DNA of 64,000 nt. Source: Methylocystis sp. Sn-Cys. Lineage in GTDB: Bacteria; Pseudomonadota; Alphaproteobacteria; Rhizobiales; Beijerinckiaceae. The position numbers were made by a program, and so were the translations under genes. Location of the stretch: contig NZ_JAERVJ010000009.1 of assembly GCF_016745395.1 (NCBI RefSeq), forward strand, positions 99,928-163,927. The letters run 5' to 3'. This document shows, piece after piece, positions 45,338-55,105 of the stretch (position 1 is its first letter; each line of letters opens with the position of its first letter). The notes under the pieces are model-generated. The model was not told the origin of the DNA, made no database searches, and was given only the letters and a program-made list of their open reading frames with translations.

Positions 45338-46193
45338 GACCGAACCTCTTGCGGCTCCAGGCCTGGATCAAATTGATGACGAGCAGCGCGATGAAGGAAA
45401 TGGCGAGCATGATGGTCGCAATGCCCGTGGCGCCGGCGTAGTCATATTGCTCCAGCTTCACGACGATCAGCAGCGGCGCAATCTCCGACACATAAGCAAT
45501 GTTGCCAGAGATGAAGATCACCGAGCCATATTCGCCGACGCCGCGTGCGAAGGCGAGCGCGAAGCCGGTCAGCAGCGCGGGCACGAGCGGCGGCAAAAGC
45601 ACGCGCACGACCGTTTGCAGGCGTGAGGCGCCAAGCGTGCCGGAGGCTTCTTCGAGCTCGACTTCGAGCTCCGAAATGATCGGCTGCACGGTGCGCACGA
45701 CAAAAGGCAGGCCGATGAAGACGAGCGCGACGAGAATGCCCCAGCGCGTGAAGGCGATCTTCACGTCAATATCCGCGAGCGGCGCGCCGAACCAGCCGTT
45801 GGGCGCGTAAAGCGCGGCGAGCGAAATGCCCGCGACGGCCGTGGGCAAAGCGAAAGGCAAGTCGACGAAGGCGTCGAGCAGGCGCCGGCCGGGGAAATCG
45901 TAGCGCGTCAGCGTCCAGGCGACGATCAGGCCGAAGATGAGATCGATGATCGCCGCCAAAAAGGCGATCGAAAAGGTTGTCTGCAGAGACGCCGCCACGC
46001 GCGGCTCGATGGCAATATGATAAAGGCCGGAAAATCCGAGCCCCGACGAACGCCACACCAGCGTCGCCAGGGGAAACAGCACGACAAGCCCCAGATAGAG
46101 CAGCGTGTAGCCAAAGGTGAGGCCGAAGCCGGGGATGACGCTCGGCGCTTTGAAGCGCCGAGCGTTGCGTCCTGCGAAGGTCGGGGAGGTCAC
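45330..46193 (-). CDS. cysT: Sulfate ABC transporter permease CysT (CysU)
   Basis: A 287-residue inner membrane permease. Six hydrophobic segments, the [26 protein letters not shown] stretch and the EAA loop [20 protein letters not shown] identify it as CysT. Pairs with CysW to form the channel. Its start overlaps the end of the sulfate-binding protein gene by four bases. Confidence 0.95.
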   Translation of the reverse strand: MTSPTFAGRNARRFKAPSVIPGFGLTFGYTLLYLGLVVLFPLATLVWRSSGLGFSGLYHIAIEPRVAASLQTTFSIAFLAAIIDLIFGLIVAWTLTRYDFPGRRLLDAFVDLPFALPTAVAGISLAALYAPNGWFGAPLADIDVKIAFTRWGILVALVFIGLPFVVRTVQPIISELEVELEEASGTLGASRLQTVVRVLLPPLVPALLTGFALAFARGVGEYGSVIFISGNIAYVSEIAPLLIVVKLEQYDYAGATGIATIMLAISFIALLVINLIQAWSRKRFGHV

Positions 46194-47230
46194 TTCGCAG
46201 GCTCTTGTTTCTGGATGTCGTCGAACACGCCGCCGTCGGCGAAGAACTTCTTCTGCGCAGCGGCCCAGCCGCCGAAGGTCTTATCGACCGTGAAGAATTC
46301 GATCTTGGGCAGTCTTTTCAGATCTTCCTTCGCCGCGGCTTCCGGATGCGCGGGGCGATAGAAATTCTTCGCGATGATCGCCTGCGCTTGCGGCGTGTAG
46401 AGGAAATTGACATAGGCCTCGGCGACTTTCTTGTTGCCCTTGGCCTCCGCATTGCCGTCGACCACCGCGACGGGCGGCTCGGCCAGCACCGAGAGCTTCG
46501 GCGCAATAATCTCGAATTTATCGGCGCCGAATTCCTGCAGCGCCAGGAAAGCCTCGTTCTCCCAAGCGATCAGCACGTCGCCCAATCCGCGCTGGGCAAA
46601 GGTGATGGTGGAGCCGCGTGCGCCCGTATCGAGCACAGGGGCGTTCTTGTAGATGGCCTTGACCAAGTCCTTGGTCTTGGCCTCGTCGCCCTTGAATTTA
46701 TCCAATCCATAGCCCCAGGCGCCGAGGAAGTTCCAGCGCGCCCCGCCGGAGGTCTTGGGATTGGGCGTGATGACCGCGACGCCGGGCTTGGCGAGATCGC
46801 TCCAATCCTTGATCCCCTTCGGATTGCCCTTGCGGACCAGGAAAACGATCGTCGAGGTGTAGGGCGAGGCGTTGTTCGGAAGGCGCTTTTGCCAATCGGC
46901 GGGGATCTTCCCCGTCTTCGTCGCAATGGCGTCGATGTCGGCGGCGAGCGCCAATGTCACGACGTCGGCGTTGAGGCCGTCGATCACCGCGCGGGCCTGC
47001 GCGCCGGAGCCGGCATGCGAGGCTTGCAGCTCGATCGTCTCGCCGGTCTTGGCCTTCCAGTCCGCGGCGAAGGCCGGGTTGATCTGCTTATAGAGCTCGC
47101 GCGTCGGATCGTAGGAGACGTTCAGCAGCGCCTGCCCCGCCTGGGCGGACATGCCGCCGAATACGCCAAAAGCCCCAGCCAACGCCAACATGCGAAGAAG
47201 CGCGTCGACCTTCCCCCACCCCTTATGCAT
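46190..47230 (-). CDS. sbp: Periplasmic sulfate-binding protein
   Basis: A 346-residue solute-binding protein. Signal peptide about 10-32 ([19 protein letters not shown]). The mature protein has [55 protein letters not shown] and [18 protein letters not shown], all hallmarks of Sbp/CysP. It delivers sulfate to CysTWA. ATG 47230 is chosen because the signal peptide begins there. Operon order is sbp-cysT-cysW-cysA-tam, with overlaps throughout. Confidence 0.95.
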   Translation of the reverse strand: MHKGWGKVDALLRMLALAGAFGVFGGMSAQAGQALLNVSYDPTRELYKQINPAFAADWKAKTGETIELQASHAGSGAQARAVIDGLNADVVTLALAADIDAIATKTGKIPADWQKRLPNNASPYTSTIVFLVRKGNPKGIKDWSDLAKPGVAVITPNPKTSGGARWNFLGAWGYGLDKFKGDEAKTKDLVKAIYKNAPVLDTGARGSTITFAQRGLGDVLIAWENEAFLALQEFGADKFEIIAPKLSVLAEPPVAVVDGNAEAKGNKKVAEAYVNFLYTPQAQAIIAKNFYRPAHPEAAAKEDLKRLPKIEFFTVDKTFGGWAAAQKKFFADGGVFDDIQKQEPAK

Positions 47231-47258
47231 CTTTCTACTCCATCTATTAGACCTAGAA

Positions 47259-47279
47259 AGTCTATAGTCGGAATAGACT
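47259..47279. promoter_or_regulatory. Operator-like palindrome upstream of the sulfate operon
   Basis: AGTCTAT (47259-47265), seven-base spacer AGTCGGA, ATAGACT (47273-47279), about 30 bp upstream of sbp ATG. Core arms and spacer length match the palindrome at 42283-42301. A further half-site-like ATTAGAC lies at about 47246. Likely bound by a sulfur-responsive regulator, identity unknown. Confidence 0.65.
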
Positions 47280-47330
47280 ATTTGGCAAGGGGGTTTTTCG
47301 CCCCGTTGAGGTTTCAGAATTATCCACAGT

Positions 47331-47612
47331 CTAATCGATGAATTTGACCACATCCGAAAGGGTGATCGCGACGACGCCGTCGGCGGCCACCTGGCCGCGG
47401 GCGTATTTCTCGCTGGCCACGGCCTCCAGCGCCGCACGGTCGGCGTCGAGCTGGCCTCTCAGCTCGTCGTCGTCGGGAAGCGCGGAATCGCCCTCCAGAG
47501 CGTCGTCCGAAATGAACACCCGCACAGTCTGCTGGGCGCCCCGAATGCGCATCGAAAAGGAGAAGCCATTGTCCTCCCGCACGATTTCTGAATCGATATG
47601 CTCAAGCGGCAT
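47331..47612 (-). CDS. DUF1488 family protein
   Basis: A 93-residue cytoplasmic protein with the pattern of DUF1488: an N-terminal beta-rich part ([23 protein letters not shown]) and a helical C-terminus ([16 protein letters not shown]) ending [11 protein letters not shown]. Function unknown. ATG 47612 is chosen by homology. Confidence 0.7.
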   Translation of the reverse strand: MPLEHIDSEIVREDNGFSFSMRIRGAQQTVRVFISDDALEGDSALPDDDELRGQLDADRAALEAVASEKYARGQVAADGVVAITLSDVVKFID

Positions 47613-47674
47613 CAGCCCGCGCCTCTCGCTCCGTTTCGAAAGAAATGCGCAAGACGCCGTTCGGTTCCCGTTTA

Positions 47675-48070
47675 TCAGGCGTCCATCGCGCAGCGATCCG
47701 AGACGCCCTCGGCATCGGGCTTGAGCCCGATCCACCGGTTCACGGCGGCGGGATCGAAGCCCGACTCGCAGTGGTCGCCGACCCGCATGAGCGGCCGGCG
47801 GATGAGGCCGGGGTCGAGGATCAACATCACCAGCGCCTCCTGCGGATTCACGGCGTCGGGATTCACCTCTCCCGATTTCACGCGCGGGGAAGCGGCGTTG
47901 AACCACTCGCGCACAGGCTTGGCCCCGAAATAGGGACGCAGGCTCGACGCGCTCCAGGGCTCGTGGAGAAGGTCGCGGACGTCCACCTGATGGCCCGAGG
48001 CGAGCAGCAGCGCTTTTTGTTTCGCATTGCTGGCGCAGCCGGGCTTTTCATAGAAAATGACATTCGCCAT
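47675..48070 (-). CDS. ArsC/Spx-family protein (NifO-like)
   Basis: A 131-residue thioredoxin-fold protein of the arsenate reductase-like family: MANVIFYEKPGCASNAKQKALLLASGH with a single N-terminal Cys (C12), and a central LRPYFGAKPVREWFN, then LIRRPLMRVGDH with the Arg usual in the family. The pattern is closest to nitrogenase-associated NifO proteins. No nif genes are in view, so the role is open. ATG 48070 follows GAGAGG. Confidence 0.75.
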   Translation of the reverse strand: MANVIFYEKPGCASNAKQKALLLASGHQVDVRDLLHEPWSASSLRPYFGAKPVREWFNAASPRVKSGEVNPDAVNPQEALVMLILDPGLIRRPLMRVGDHCESGFDPAAVNRWIGLKPDAEGVSDRCAMDA

Positions 48071-48218
48071 TGGCAGCCTCTCTACGAGACGGCGATATAC
48101 ATTTTGCCTATCGCACCACATATTATAGCGCGTAATGCCGCGATGCGGCGCCCGAATGACATGCAAGCGCCCAGGCGCCACGCTCTAATTTCGCGCAGTC
48201 TGCCCAACTCTTGAGAAA

Positions 48219-48923
48219 TCAACGCGCGAGCGCCCAGGTGACGGAGACGCGCTCGGTGACGCGCTGCAAACCCGGCCGCAGGGGCGCCGAAAAGGCGTCG
48301 CGCGCCATCGCGACGCGGGCCTCCGACATCGGCCTCGGCGCGGCTTCGTCGAACGGGCGAATCTCCACGACGCGCCCGAGCCGCAGGCCCGCGGCTTCGG
48401 CGTAAACCCGCGCGCGCCGCTCGGCGTCCTTCACCGCTGCGGCCCGTAAAGCGTCGCGTTTCGCGGTCAGATCCGAATTGTCGTAATCGACGCCGTCGAC
48501 GCTGTTGGCGCCCTTGTCGATCACCGCGCCGATGACGTCTCCGGCTTTCTCGGCGGGCTTCACGAAGACCGCCAGACTATTGCTCGCCCGATAGGCTTGA
48601 ACGGTTTTCGCCTTGCCCTTGGCGTCCCGATCCTCGGTGGAAATCGGGGACAAAAACACGCCCTGCGTCTGCACGTCGGCCTTGGCGACGCCCATCGTCT
48701 CGAGCTGCGAAAGGATGGCCTCGATCGCTTTGGCGTTGTCGGAAGACGCCGCCGCCGCTGTCGGACGCTCGGTTATGACGCCGAAATGCAAGACGGCCCG
48801 GTCCGGGGCGATCTCCTCCGACGCCTCGCCGACGACAGAGACATTGGGCGTCGTGTCCTTGAGGGATTCTGCCCGGGCGAAGCCGCAAAAGATCATTGTC
48901 GCTGCGAGGATGAAACGAATCAT
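48219..48923 (-). CDS. SIMPL-domain (DUF541) periplasmic protein
   Basis: A 234-residue exported protein with a signal peptide (about 1-18, ending ARA). The mature part shows the SIMPL/DUF541 pattern: NVSVVGEASEEIAPDRAVLHFGV, a helix with AKAIEAILSQLETMGV, DVQTQGVFLSPI, and a C-terminal VKDAERRARVYAEAAGL. Related to the periplasmic YggE oxidative stress protein, whose exact activity is not settled. ATG 48923 starts the signal peptide. Confidence 0.82.
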   Translation of the reverse strand: MIRFILAATMIFCGFARAESLKDTTPNVSVVGEASEEIAPDRAVLHFGVITERPTAAAASSDNAKAIEAILSQLETMGVAKADVQTQGVFLSPISTEDRDAKGKAKTVQAYRASNSLAVFVKPAEKAGDVIGAVIDKGANSVDGVDYDNSDLTAKRDALRAAAVKDAERRARVYAEAAGLRLGRVVEIRPFDEAAPRPMSEARVAMARDAFSAPLRPGLQRVTERVSVTWALAR

Positions 48924-49034
48924 GGCATATCCCTGCGCCAAAGTGCAGCCGCAAAAGCGCCCGCTTGCGGCTTTAGCCGAGTTCAACCATACAGGAACCG
49001 AGCGTGGTCGTCCCGCGCGCCGCGAACAGGCCTC

Positions 49035-49715
49035 ATGCCCCTTCTTTACCATTACCCGCTTTGCCCGCATTCACGCTTCGTCCGGCTCACCCTCGCGGAA
49101 TATGGCGTCGCCGTTGAGTTGATCGAGGAACGCGCCACAGACCGCCGCCCGGAATTCCTCTCGCTCGATCCCGCCGGTCGGACGCCCGTCTTCATCGACG
49201 ACGACGGGACAATCGTGCCAAGCGCCGTGATCGCCGAATATCTGGACGAGACCTACGGCGCCCAGCAGGGACCGCAACGCCTTCTGCCGCCGGAAAAGCT
49301 CGCGCGGATCGAGACGCGCCGGCTCGTCGACTGGTTCAATGTGAAGTTCTTCGAGGAAGTGACGAGCTGGCTGGTCACTGAGAAGGTCTACAAGCGCTTT
49401 TCGCCGCAGGGCGGCGCGCCGGACATGGACCTCGTGCGCATCGCGCGCGCCAATGTCCGTCATCACATGCGCTATATCGGCTATCTGACCGGCGCGCGGA
49501 ATTGGATCGCGGGCGATCGCCTCACTTACGCAGATTTCGCCGCCGCCGCGCATCTCTCTTGCGTCGACTATCTCGGCGACGCCCCCTGGGAGGAGGACGA
49601 GGCGGCCAAACATTGGTATCAGCGCATCAAGTCGCGGCCGGCCTTCCGCCCGCTGCTCGCCGATCGCGCGCCGGGCATGACGCCGGGCCCCTATTACGCC
49701 GAGCTGGATTTTTAA
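49035..49715 (+). CDS. Glutathione S-transferase family protein
   Basis: A 226-residue GST. The thioredoxin-like N-terminal domain carries YPLCPHSRFVRLTLAEYG, the cis-Pro segment GRTPVFIDDDG and the glutathione-contacting motif VIAEYLDETYG; the C-terminal helical domain includes the N-capping box LTYADFAAAAHLSCVDYLG. Substrate unknown. It shares a divergent promoter region with the SIMPL-domain gene. Confidence 0.88.
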   Translation: MPLLYHYPLCPHSRFVRLTLAEYGVAVELIEERATDRRPEFLSLDPAGRTPVFIDDDGTIVPSAVIAEYLDETYGAQQGPQRLLPPEKLARIETRRLVDWFNVKFFEEVTSWLVTEKVYKRFSPQGGAPDMDLVRIARANVRHHMRYIGYLTGARNWIAGDRLTYADFAAAAHLSCVDYLGDAPWEEDEAAKHWYQRIKSRPAFRPLLADRAPGMTPGPYYAELDF

Positions 49716-49722
49716 GCCTGCC

Positions 49723-49781
49723 CGGACCGCGCGCCTTCCGGCGCGCATTTTTCTGAAGCGAGCCTGAAGGCTCGCGGTCCG
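49723..49781. repeat. Palindromic repeat (GGACCGCG family), degenerate copy
   Basis: GGACCGCGCGCC at the left and GGCTCGCGGTCC at the right with GCCTGAAGG inside; related to the perfect hairpin at 30541-30594. Confidence 0.5.
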
Positions 49782-49800
49782 ATGCTATATGTGCGGCCGT

Positions 49801-50925
49801 ATGACAACCGAGAGCGCGATCCGCGCCCACGCCCTCAGCCTCGGATTCGACGCCTGCCGCTTCACCACTGCAGAGGCTGATCCCCTATTGGCCGAACGCC
49901 TGTGTGCATGGATTGAATCCGGCGCGCATGGCGACATGGGTTGGATGGCGGAGACCGCCGACCGCCGCGTCTCCCCAAAGGCATTGTGGCCCGAGGCGAA
50001 GAGCGTCGTCATGCTGGGCCTCAATTACGGACCCTCGATCGATCCCCTCGCCGCGCTCGCCAACCGCGAGGCCGGCGCGATCTCGGTTTATGCGCGCCAT
50101 CGCGATTATCACGACATCGTCAAAGGGCGTCTGAAACAGCTCGCCGCCTTCATGCTCAAGCGCGCCGGCGGCGGCGATGTGAAGGTTTTCGTCGACACCG
50201 CCCCGGTCATGGAGAAGCCGCTCGCGCAACAGGCGGGGCTCGGCTGGCAGGGCAAGCACACCAACCTCGTCGCCCGCGATTTCGGCTCCTGGCTCTTTCT
50301 CGGGGCAATCTTCACCGATCTGGCGCTTACGCCCGACGCGCCCGAGCGCGACCATTGCGGCTCCTGCCGCAACTGCCTCGACGCCTGCCCGACAGGCGCC
50401 TTCACCGGGCCCTATCAGCTCGACGCGCGCCGCTGCGTCTCCTACCTCACGATCGAACATAAGGGTCCGATCCCGCACGCGCTCCGGGACGCCATCGGCA
50501 ATCGGATTTATGGCTGCGACGATTGCCTCGCCGTCTGCCCCTGGAACAAATTCGCCCGGGACGCGCGCGAGGCGAAGCTCGCCGCCCGGCCGGAGTTGGA
50601 AAGCCCCGCCCTCGCCGAGCTCGCGCAGCTCGACGACGCCGGTTTTCGCGCCCTCTTTTCCGGCTCGCCGATCAAGCGGATCGGCCGGGCGCGCTTCATC
50701 CGCAATGTTCTCATCGCCATCGGCAACAGCGGCGCGGCCTCGCTCGCGAATCAAGCCGAGCGGCTCCTCACAGACCCCGATTCGCTCGTGCGCGGCGCCG
50801 CGGTCTGGGCTCTCGCCAAGCTCGCGCCACAACGTCTCGTTGCATTGCGGCAGCTTTACGCCTCCGAGCGCGATGAGAGCGTTCGCAACGAATGGGCAAA
50901 AGTGACACACTTTAGAAAAAAATAG
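49801..50925 (+). CDS. queG: Epoxyqueuosine reductase
   Basis: A 374-residue cobalamin- and [4Fe-4S]-dependent enzyme for the last step of queuosine synthesis in tRNA. Seen: [67 protein letters not shown], and two ferredoxin-type cluster motifs [16 protein letters not shown] and [14 protein letters not shown], then a short HEAT-like C-terminus. ATG 49801 is preferred over 49789 by homology. Confidence 0.95.
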   Translation: MTTESAIRAHALSLGFDACRFTTAEADPLLAERLCAWIESGAHGDMGWMAETADRRVSPKALWPEAKSVVMLGLNYGPSIDPLAALANREAGAISVYARHRDYHDIVKGRLKQLAAFMLKRAGGGDVKVFVDTAPVMEKPLAQQAGLGWQGKHTNLVARDFGSWLFLGAIFTDLALTPDAPERDHCGSCRNCLDACPTGAFTGPYQLDARRCVSYLTIEHKGPIPHALRDAIGNRIYGCDDCLAVCPWNKFARDAREAKLAARPELESPALAELAQLDDAGFRALFSGSPIKRIGRARFIRNVLIAIGNSGAASLANQAERLLTDPDSLVRGAAVWALAKLAPQRLVALRQLYASERDESVRNEWAKVTHFRKK

Positions 50926-51024
50926 TCTCAAGGATCAATTTCGTGCGCTGCAGCACACTTGCCGATCAGCATTTCGATCTAATCTGAAGAAGATAAAGAC
51001 CCGATCGAGCCAGCCGGCGCGCCA

Positions 51025-52257
51025 ATGACCAGTTTCTCACGCGGACCTGCAGACGACCCATCCGAGGAGGCCGCGCGCCTTCTGCTCAGGATCGGCGTGT
51101 TCATGCTCTTCGTGATCTCGCTGCTCGCGCCGATCCTCGCACGGCAGACGGTCTATATCCTGCTGCCGGTCGGCGCGGCGCTGCTCCTCGCCTCCGCCCT
51201 GCTCTCCAGCAACAATTATTCTGGAAGCTCGCTGAAGGCGCTTCTGGCCTCGCCGCCGGTCTGGGCGGCGCTGCTTCTCGCCTTTTGGGCCGGCGTGTCG
51301 CTTGTCTGGACGCCCTTCGAGGGACCGGCCGAACGCTTTGGCAAGGCGGCGGCGACCATGGCGCTCGTTGCGGCCGCGGCGAGCTTCATGCCGCTGCGCA
51401 CCAAGACCTCCAACCTCAATCTGCTGCCGATAGGCGTCGCCGCCTCCGCCGTCGCGCTCGTCGCCATCACTTTGCTGACCGCGCCGAAATACTCGGTGGA
51501 GGACATTCTCGACGTGAGCCCGCTCGGGCGCGCCGGTCTCGGCCTCGCTCTGCTTGTCTGGCCGGCGATGGGCGCCCTGGCGGTGCGCGGTCGCTGGGTC
51601 ATGGCCGGCGGCTTGGGGCTCGCCACCCTCCTCGCCTGCTTCCTCGCAGGCGCGCCGAACGCGCTGCCGGCCCTCATCGGCGGCGGGATCGTCTTCGGAT
51701 TCGCTTTCGGGCGAGCGCGGGCCGGATCGCGCGTGCTGGCTGGCTTCATGGCGGCGGTCGTGCTGGTCGCGCCTTTGGCGGCGCTTGCGACGCAAGTTAT
51801 TTGGCCGGAACATTCGCCCGAATTCTTCAAGCACCTCGCCTTCTGGGGCCGGATGATCGCCAGCGACGGGCTGCGCACGCTGCTCGGCCATGGCTTCGGC
51901 GCGGCGACCTGGGGCGTGCTTGGCGGCTATCTGCCGCCGACCACCCCGCGCAGCCTGATCTTCCAAATCTGGTTCGATCTCGGGGCTCTGGGCGCGGCCG
52001 CGCTTGCGCTGGCCCTTGCCCGGGCGAGCCTCGTCGTCGGCCAGGCGCGCACGGCCCTCGCGCCCTTTCTGCTCGGGGGTGTAGCGGCCGGCTTCGTCAT
52101 CTGCCTGCTGGGTCCGGCCGCCGAGCAGCTCTGGTGGCTGACGCTCGCGGGGCTCGACGCCATCGCCTTCGCTCTGGTAATGCGCGGTCAATTCCGCAAG
52201 CGCCGCCCGGTCCTGCCGATCGGCCTTGGCGCGCGCCCGGCTGACGACGCCGTCTGA
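51025..52257 (+). CDS. O-antigen-ligase-like polytopic membrane protein
   Basis: A 410-residue inner membrane protein with about ten to twelve hydrophobic segments and a larger periplasmic loop containing FFKHLAFWGRMIASDGLRTLLGHGFGAATWGV, similar to the conserved loop of O-antigen ligase/polymerase (WaaL/Wzy) proteins. It probably handles polymerisation or transfer of a lipid-linked glycan. No other polysaccharide genes are adjacent. A WD40 gene follows after 15 bp. Confidence 0.7.
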   Translation: MTSFSRGPADDPSEEAARLLLRIGVFMLFVISLLAPILARQTVYILLPVGAALLLASALLSSNNYSGSSLKALLASPPVWAALLLAFWAGVSLVWTPFEGPAERFGKAAATMALVAAAASFMPLRTKTSNLNLLPIGVAASAVALVAITLLTAPKYSVEDILDVSPLGRAGLGLALLVWPAMGALAVRGRWVMAGGLGLATLLACFLAGAPNALPALIGGGIVFGFAFGRARAGSRVLAGFMAAVVLVAPLAALATQVIWPEHSPEFFKHLAFWGRMIASDGLRTLLGHGFGAATWGVLGGYLPPTTPRSLIFQIWFDLGALGAAALALALARASLVVGQARTALAPFLLGGVAAGFVICLLGPAAEQLWWLTLAGLDAIAFALVMRGQFRKRRPVLPIGLGARPADDAV

Positions 52258-52272
52258 CGAAAGAGTTTTTCC

Positions 52273-53280
52273 TTGGCTGAATATCCGTCGCTGACCTCCG
52301 CGGTCGAGCCGCTCGCGCTCGGCGAATCCGTCGTCGCAGGGGCCTGGCTCGGCGATACGCCCGCCTTCGCGCTGGCCGACGGCAATGTTTTTCTCGGCGA
52401 CGCCGAGGACAGCCGCCGGGTCGCCGCGCATCCCGACGCCGCCATACTCGTGGCGTCGAGCGACGGCCGGCGCCTCGTCACCGGCGGCGACGACGGCCGC
52501 GTGGTCGCGATCGACGCCACTGGCGCGCTCGAAACCATCGCCGACGAGAACGGCAAATGGATCGACGCGCTCGCCCTGCATGAAGGCGCAATCGCATGGT
52601 CGGCCGGCCGCAACGCCCGCGCCCGCTCGGCCAAGGGAGAAGTGAAGTCGATTGATCTGCCCTCGACCTGCCGTGGCCTCGCCTTCTTCCCCAAGGGCTA
52701 CCGCCTCGCCGCCGCCCATTACAATGGCGCGACGTTGTGGTTCCCCAACGCCGGCAAGCCCGAGGTTCTCTCCTGGAGCGGCTCGCATCTCGATACGACG
52801 ATCTCGCCCGACGGGCGCTTCCTCGTCACCTCCATGCAGGAGAACACGCTGCACGGCTGGCGCATCGCCGACGCCAAACATATGCGCATGGCGGGCTATC
52901 CCGGCAAAACCCGCAGCTTCTCCTGGTCCTTCGACGGAAAATGGCTCGCGACCTCGGGCGCCGACGCCTGCATCCTCTGGCCCTTCTCGGGCAAGGACGG
53001 ACCGATGGGCCAAAGCCCGCGCGAGTGCGGCGTGCGCACGAATGTGCCTGTGACCCGCGTCGCCTTCCATCCCGGCGCGCTGGTCGTCGCGATCGGCTAC
53101 GAGGACGGGATGGCGCTGCTGGCGCGCGTGACCGACGGTTCGGAGATCCTCGTGCGGCGCCCAGCGCAAGAGGCCAAGAACGCCCGCATCAGCGCGCTGG
53201 CCTGGGACGCCAAAGGCGCGCGCCTGCTGTTCGGGGCGGAAAACGGCGACGCGGGCCTGCTGACGCTGCCGAAGCAGTAA
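52273..53280 (+). CDS. WD40-repeat protein
   Basis: A 335-residue beta-propeller protein with about seven WD40-type blades, seen in repeats of GDDGRVVAID, SPDGRFLVTS, LHGWRIADA, SFDGKWLATSGADACILWPF. No signal peptide, so probably cytoplasmic. Start is TTG 52273, supported by the short gap to the preceding gene and lack of an alternative before the first blade. A scaffold role is likely; partner unknown. Confidence 0.82.
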   Translation: MAEYPSLTSAVEPLALGESVVAGAWLGDTPAFALADGNVFLGDAEDSRRVAAHPDAAILVASSDGRRLVTGGDDGRVVAIDATGALETIADENGKWIDALALHEGAIAWSAGRNARARSAKGEVKSIDLPSTCRGLAFFPKGYRLAAAHYNGATLWFPNAGKPEVLSWSGSHLDTTISPDGRFLVTSMQENTLHGWRIADAKHMRMAGYPGKTRSFSWSFDGKWLATSGADACILWPFSGKDGPMGQSPRECGVRTNVPVTRVAFHPGALVVAIGYEDGMALLARVTDGSEILVRRPAQEAKNARISALAWDAKGARLLFGAENGDAGLLTLPKQ

Positions 53281-53294
53281 CGGCGCCGCTTCCT

Positions 53295-53816
53295 TTATCG
53301 GATAGCAGGCCGCCAGATCACCAAACCTGCCGTTTCTGAGGGCCAGGCCACAACGGCCGCCTTCTTGCGCAAGGCGCGCGCGCTTTCGGTTTGCGGGTCG
53401 CTGAAATAGGCCGCGACCGCTTCCATGACGCCCGTCTCGCAGGGAATGTCGCGCCACAGAACGTCGACGCGCCGGCCAGTGTATTTGGGCGGGTCCAGCG
53501 GGCTGCGCCCGAATCTCGACGGACCGAAATCCGCCGTGAAGGGCTTGCGATTCCACAGCCGCGCGCCGGGGCGCGGGCGGAAGAACGCCCACATGTCGAA
53601 GTCTTGCACCCCGTCGCTCGCCGCGGGGGCGAGGAAGTGATCGGCGGCGCCCTGGCAGAGGCAGATCGCGAGAAGATGGCCGTCGTAGAGCGCGCGTTTG
53701 GCGGGATGCGCGATGAACGCCCTTTCGATCCGCTCGCGCGCAATATCCGCCAGCCGGCGCAGGTCCGCGATGTCGATCGTCTCGAAAGAGCGGGCGTTGC
53801 GCGGCGCCTTGCTCAT
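53295..53816 (-). CDS. Conserved-looking hypothetical protein
   Basis: A 173-residue cytoplasmic protein with an N-terminal helical stretch (IADLRRLADIARERIERAFI), then CLCQGAADHFL, GVQDFDMWAFFRPRPG and VDVLWRDIPCETG. The GVxDFDMW element is reminiscent of nucleotidyltransferase-fold proteins but no catalytic GS-DxD motif is seen. Family not recognised. Confidence 0.6.
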   Translation of the reverse strand: MSKAPRNARSFETIDIADLRRLADIARERIERAFIAHPAKRALYDGHLLAICLCQGAADHFLAPAASDGVQDFDMWAFFRPRPGARLWNRKPFTADFGPSRFGRSPLDPPKYTGRRVDVLWRDIPCETGVMEAVAAYFSDPQTESARALRKKAAVVAWPSETAGLVIWRPAIR

Positions 53817-53927
53817 GCGGTTTGCCCCTCTCAGCCCTCCATCGCGGAACGCCCCCGCTCCCTTCGGGTTTAAGTGTTACCCCGATGAACCGGCGCCAAA
53901 GAGCCACCCCGCCAAAGAGCCACGTCC

Positions 53928-54158
53928 ATGACCAACAAAGCCGAAAGCGATCCTCACCAGCATATCCGCCAGATGGCCGCCTATCTCCAGGAGACGATCA
54001 ACCGCCTGCACGAGGACATCGAGAAGGTCGATGAGCCGCAGCTCAAGGCCATGTTCGAAACCTCCGCCGAAGTGTTGAGCGGGCTCAAAAAGGCCTATAG
54101 CGACTACGAAGAGAAGAAGGAGCCCGCCTGGCCCGGCGGGCGCGAATTACATAGCTGA
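53928..54158 (+). CDS. Small helical hypothetical protein
   Basis: A 76-residue, strongly charged, probably all-helical protein (AAYLQETINRLHEDIEKVD and LKAMFETSAEVLSGLKKAYSDYEEK). No membrane segment or Cys. Located 24 bp before thiD on the same strand, so possibly co-transcribed. Function unknown. Confidence 0.6.
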   Translation: MTNKAESDPHQHIRQMAAYLQETINRLHEDIEKVDEPQLKAMFETSAEVLSGLKKAYSDYEEKKEPAWPGGRELHS

Positions 54159-54181
54159 GACGCGAAAGGAGCAAGCGGGAT

Positions 54182-54982
54182 TTGAACAAAACGCGCAAGC
54201 TCCTCTCGATCGCCGGCTCGGACCCCTCGGGCGGCGCCGGCATACAGGCGGATTTGAAAACCTTTTCCGCCTTCGGCTGCTACGGCATGGCGGCGATCAC
54301 CGCGCTCACCGCGCAAAATACGCGGGGCGTGGTCGCCGCCTTCCCGGTCGCGCCCGATATCGTCGCGGCGCAGATCGCCGCGGTGATGGCCGACATCCGG
54401 CCAGACGCCATCAAGATCGGCATGGTCGCGACGCCTGAGATCGCAGCGGCGATCGCCGGGGCGCTTGGAGACGCGCCGCCGAATGTCGTGCTCGACCCCG
54501 TGCTGATCCCGACGCAAGGCGCGAGCCTCGCCGCCGCGGGGCTGGAGCGCGCGCTGATGACGACGCTGCTGCCGCTCGCGCGGCTTGTGACGCCCAACAT
54601 CTTCGAGGCCTCGGCTCTTTCCGAGACGCCGCTTGCCCGCACGACCGACCAAATGGTCGCGCAAGGCCGCATGCTGGTCGAAGCCGGCGCCAAGGCCGTG
54701 CTGGTGAAGGGCGGCGATCTCTCGGGCGAGCCGGTCGATGTGCTTGTCGCGGATGGGGAGGCCCGGCTCTTCCATGGCCGCCGCATCGCGACCCGGCACA
54801 CCCATGGCACCGGCTGCGCGCTCTCCTCCGCCATCGCCGCCGGCCTCGCCAAGGGCGAACCGCTCATCGACGCCATTGCGGCGGCGAAGGTGTGGCTCGA
54901 GGGGGCGCTGGAAGCGGCGGACGGGCTGGAACTGGGCGAGGGGCGTGGGCCGCCGAACCATTTCTATGGGATGTGGCGCTGA
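54182..54982 (+). CDS. thiD: Hydroxymethylpyrimidine/phosphomethylpyrimidine kinase
   Basis: A 266-residue ribokinase-fold enzyme phosphorylating HMP and HMP-P in thiamine synthesis. Motifs: IAGSDPSGGAGIQADLKTF (about 9-27), the ALTAQNTRGV strand, DPVLIPTQGASL, TPNIFEASAL, LVKGGDL, and the anion-hole GTGCALSSAIAA with its catalytic region. TTG 54182 is the start, preceded by GGAG. No thiamine riboswitch was recognised upstream. Confidence 0.92.
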   Translation: MNKTRKLLSIAGSDPSGGAGIQADLKTFSAFGCYGMAAITALTAQNTRGVVAAFPVAPDIVAAQIAAVMADIRPDAIKIGMVATPEIAAAIAGALGDAPPNVVLDPVLIPTQGASLAAAGLERALMTTLLPLARLVTPNIFEASALSETPLARTTDQMVAQGRMLVEAGAKAVLVKGGDLSGEPVDVLVADGEARLFHGRRIATRHTHGTGCALSSAIAAGLAKGEPLIDAIAAAKVWLEGALEAADGLELGEGRGPPNHFYGMWR

Positions 54983-55105
54983 TACGCCCCCTCCCCGACC
55001 CTCCCCCGCTGGCGCGGGAGAGGGGGAAGAATTGTGGCCTTCATCAGCAAAGCTGATCGTGAGCGTCCCCTCTCCCGCTTGCGGGGGAGGGACAGGGAGG
55101 GGGTC

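Noticed and set aside
51037-53907. 956-codon minus-strand open frame opposite the O-antigen-ligase-like and WD40 genes
   Set aside because: Composition is Arg/Ala/Gly-rich with no domain; the plus-strand proteins have clear family features.
54150-54182. Thiamine (TPP) riboswitch before thiD
   Set aside because: The gap to the preceding gene is only about 24 bp and no CTGAGA-type element is seen.
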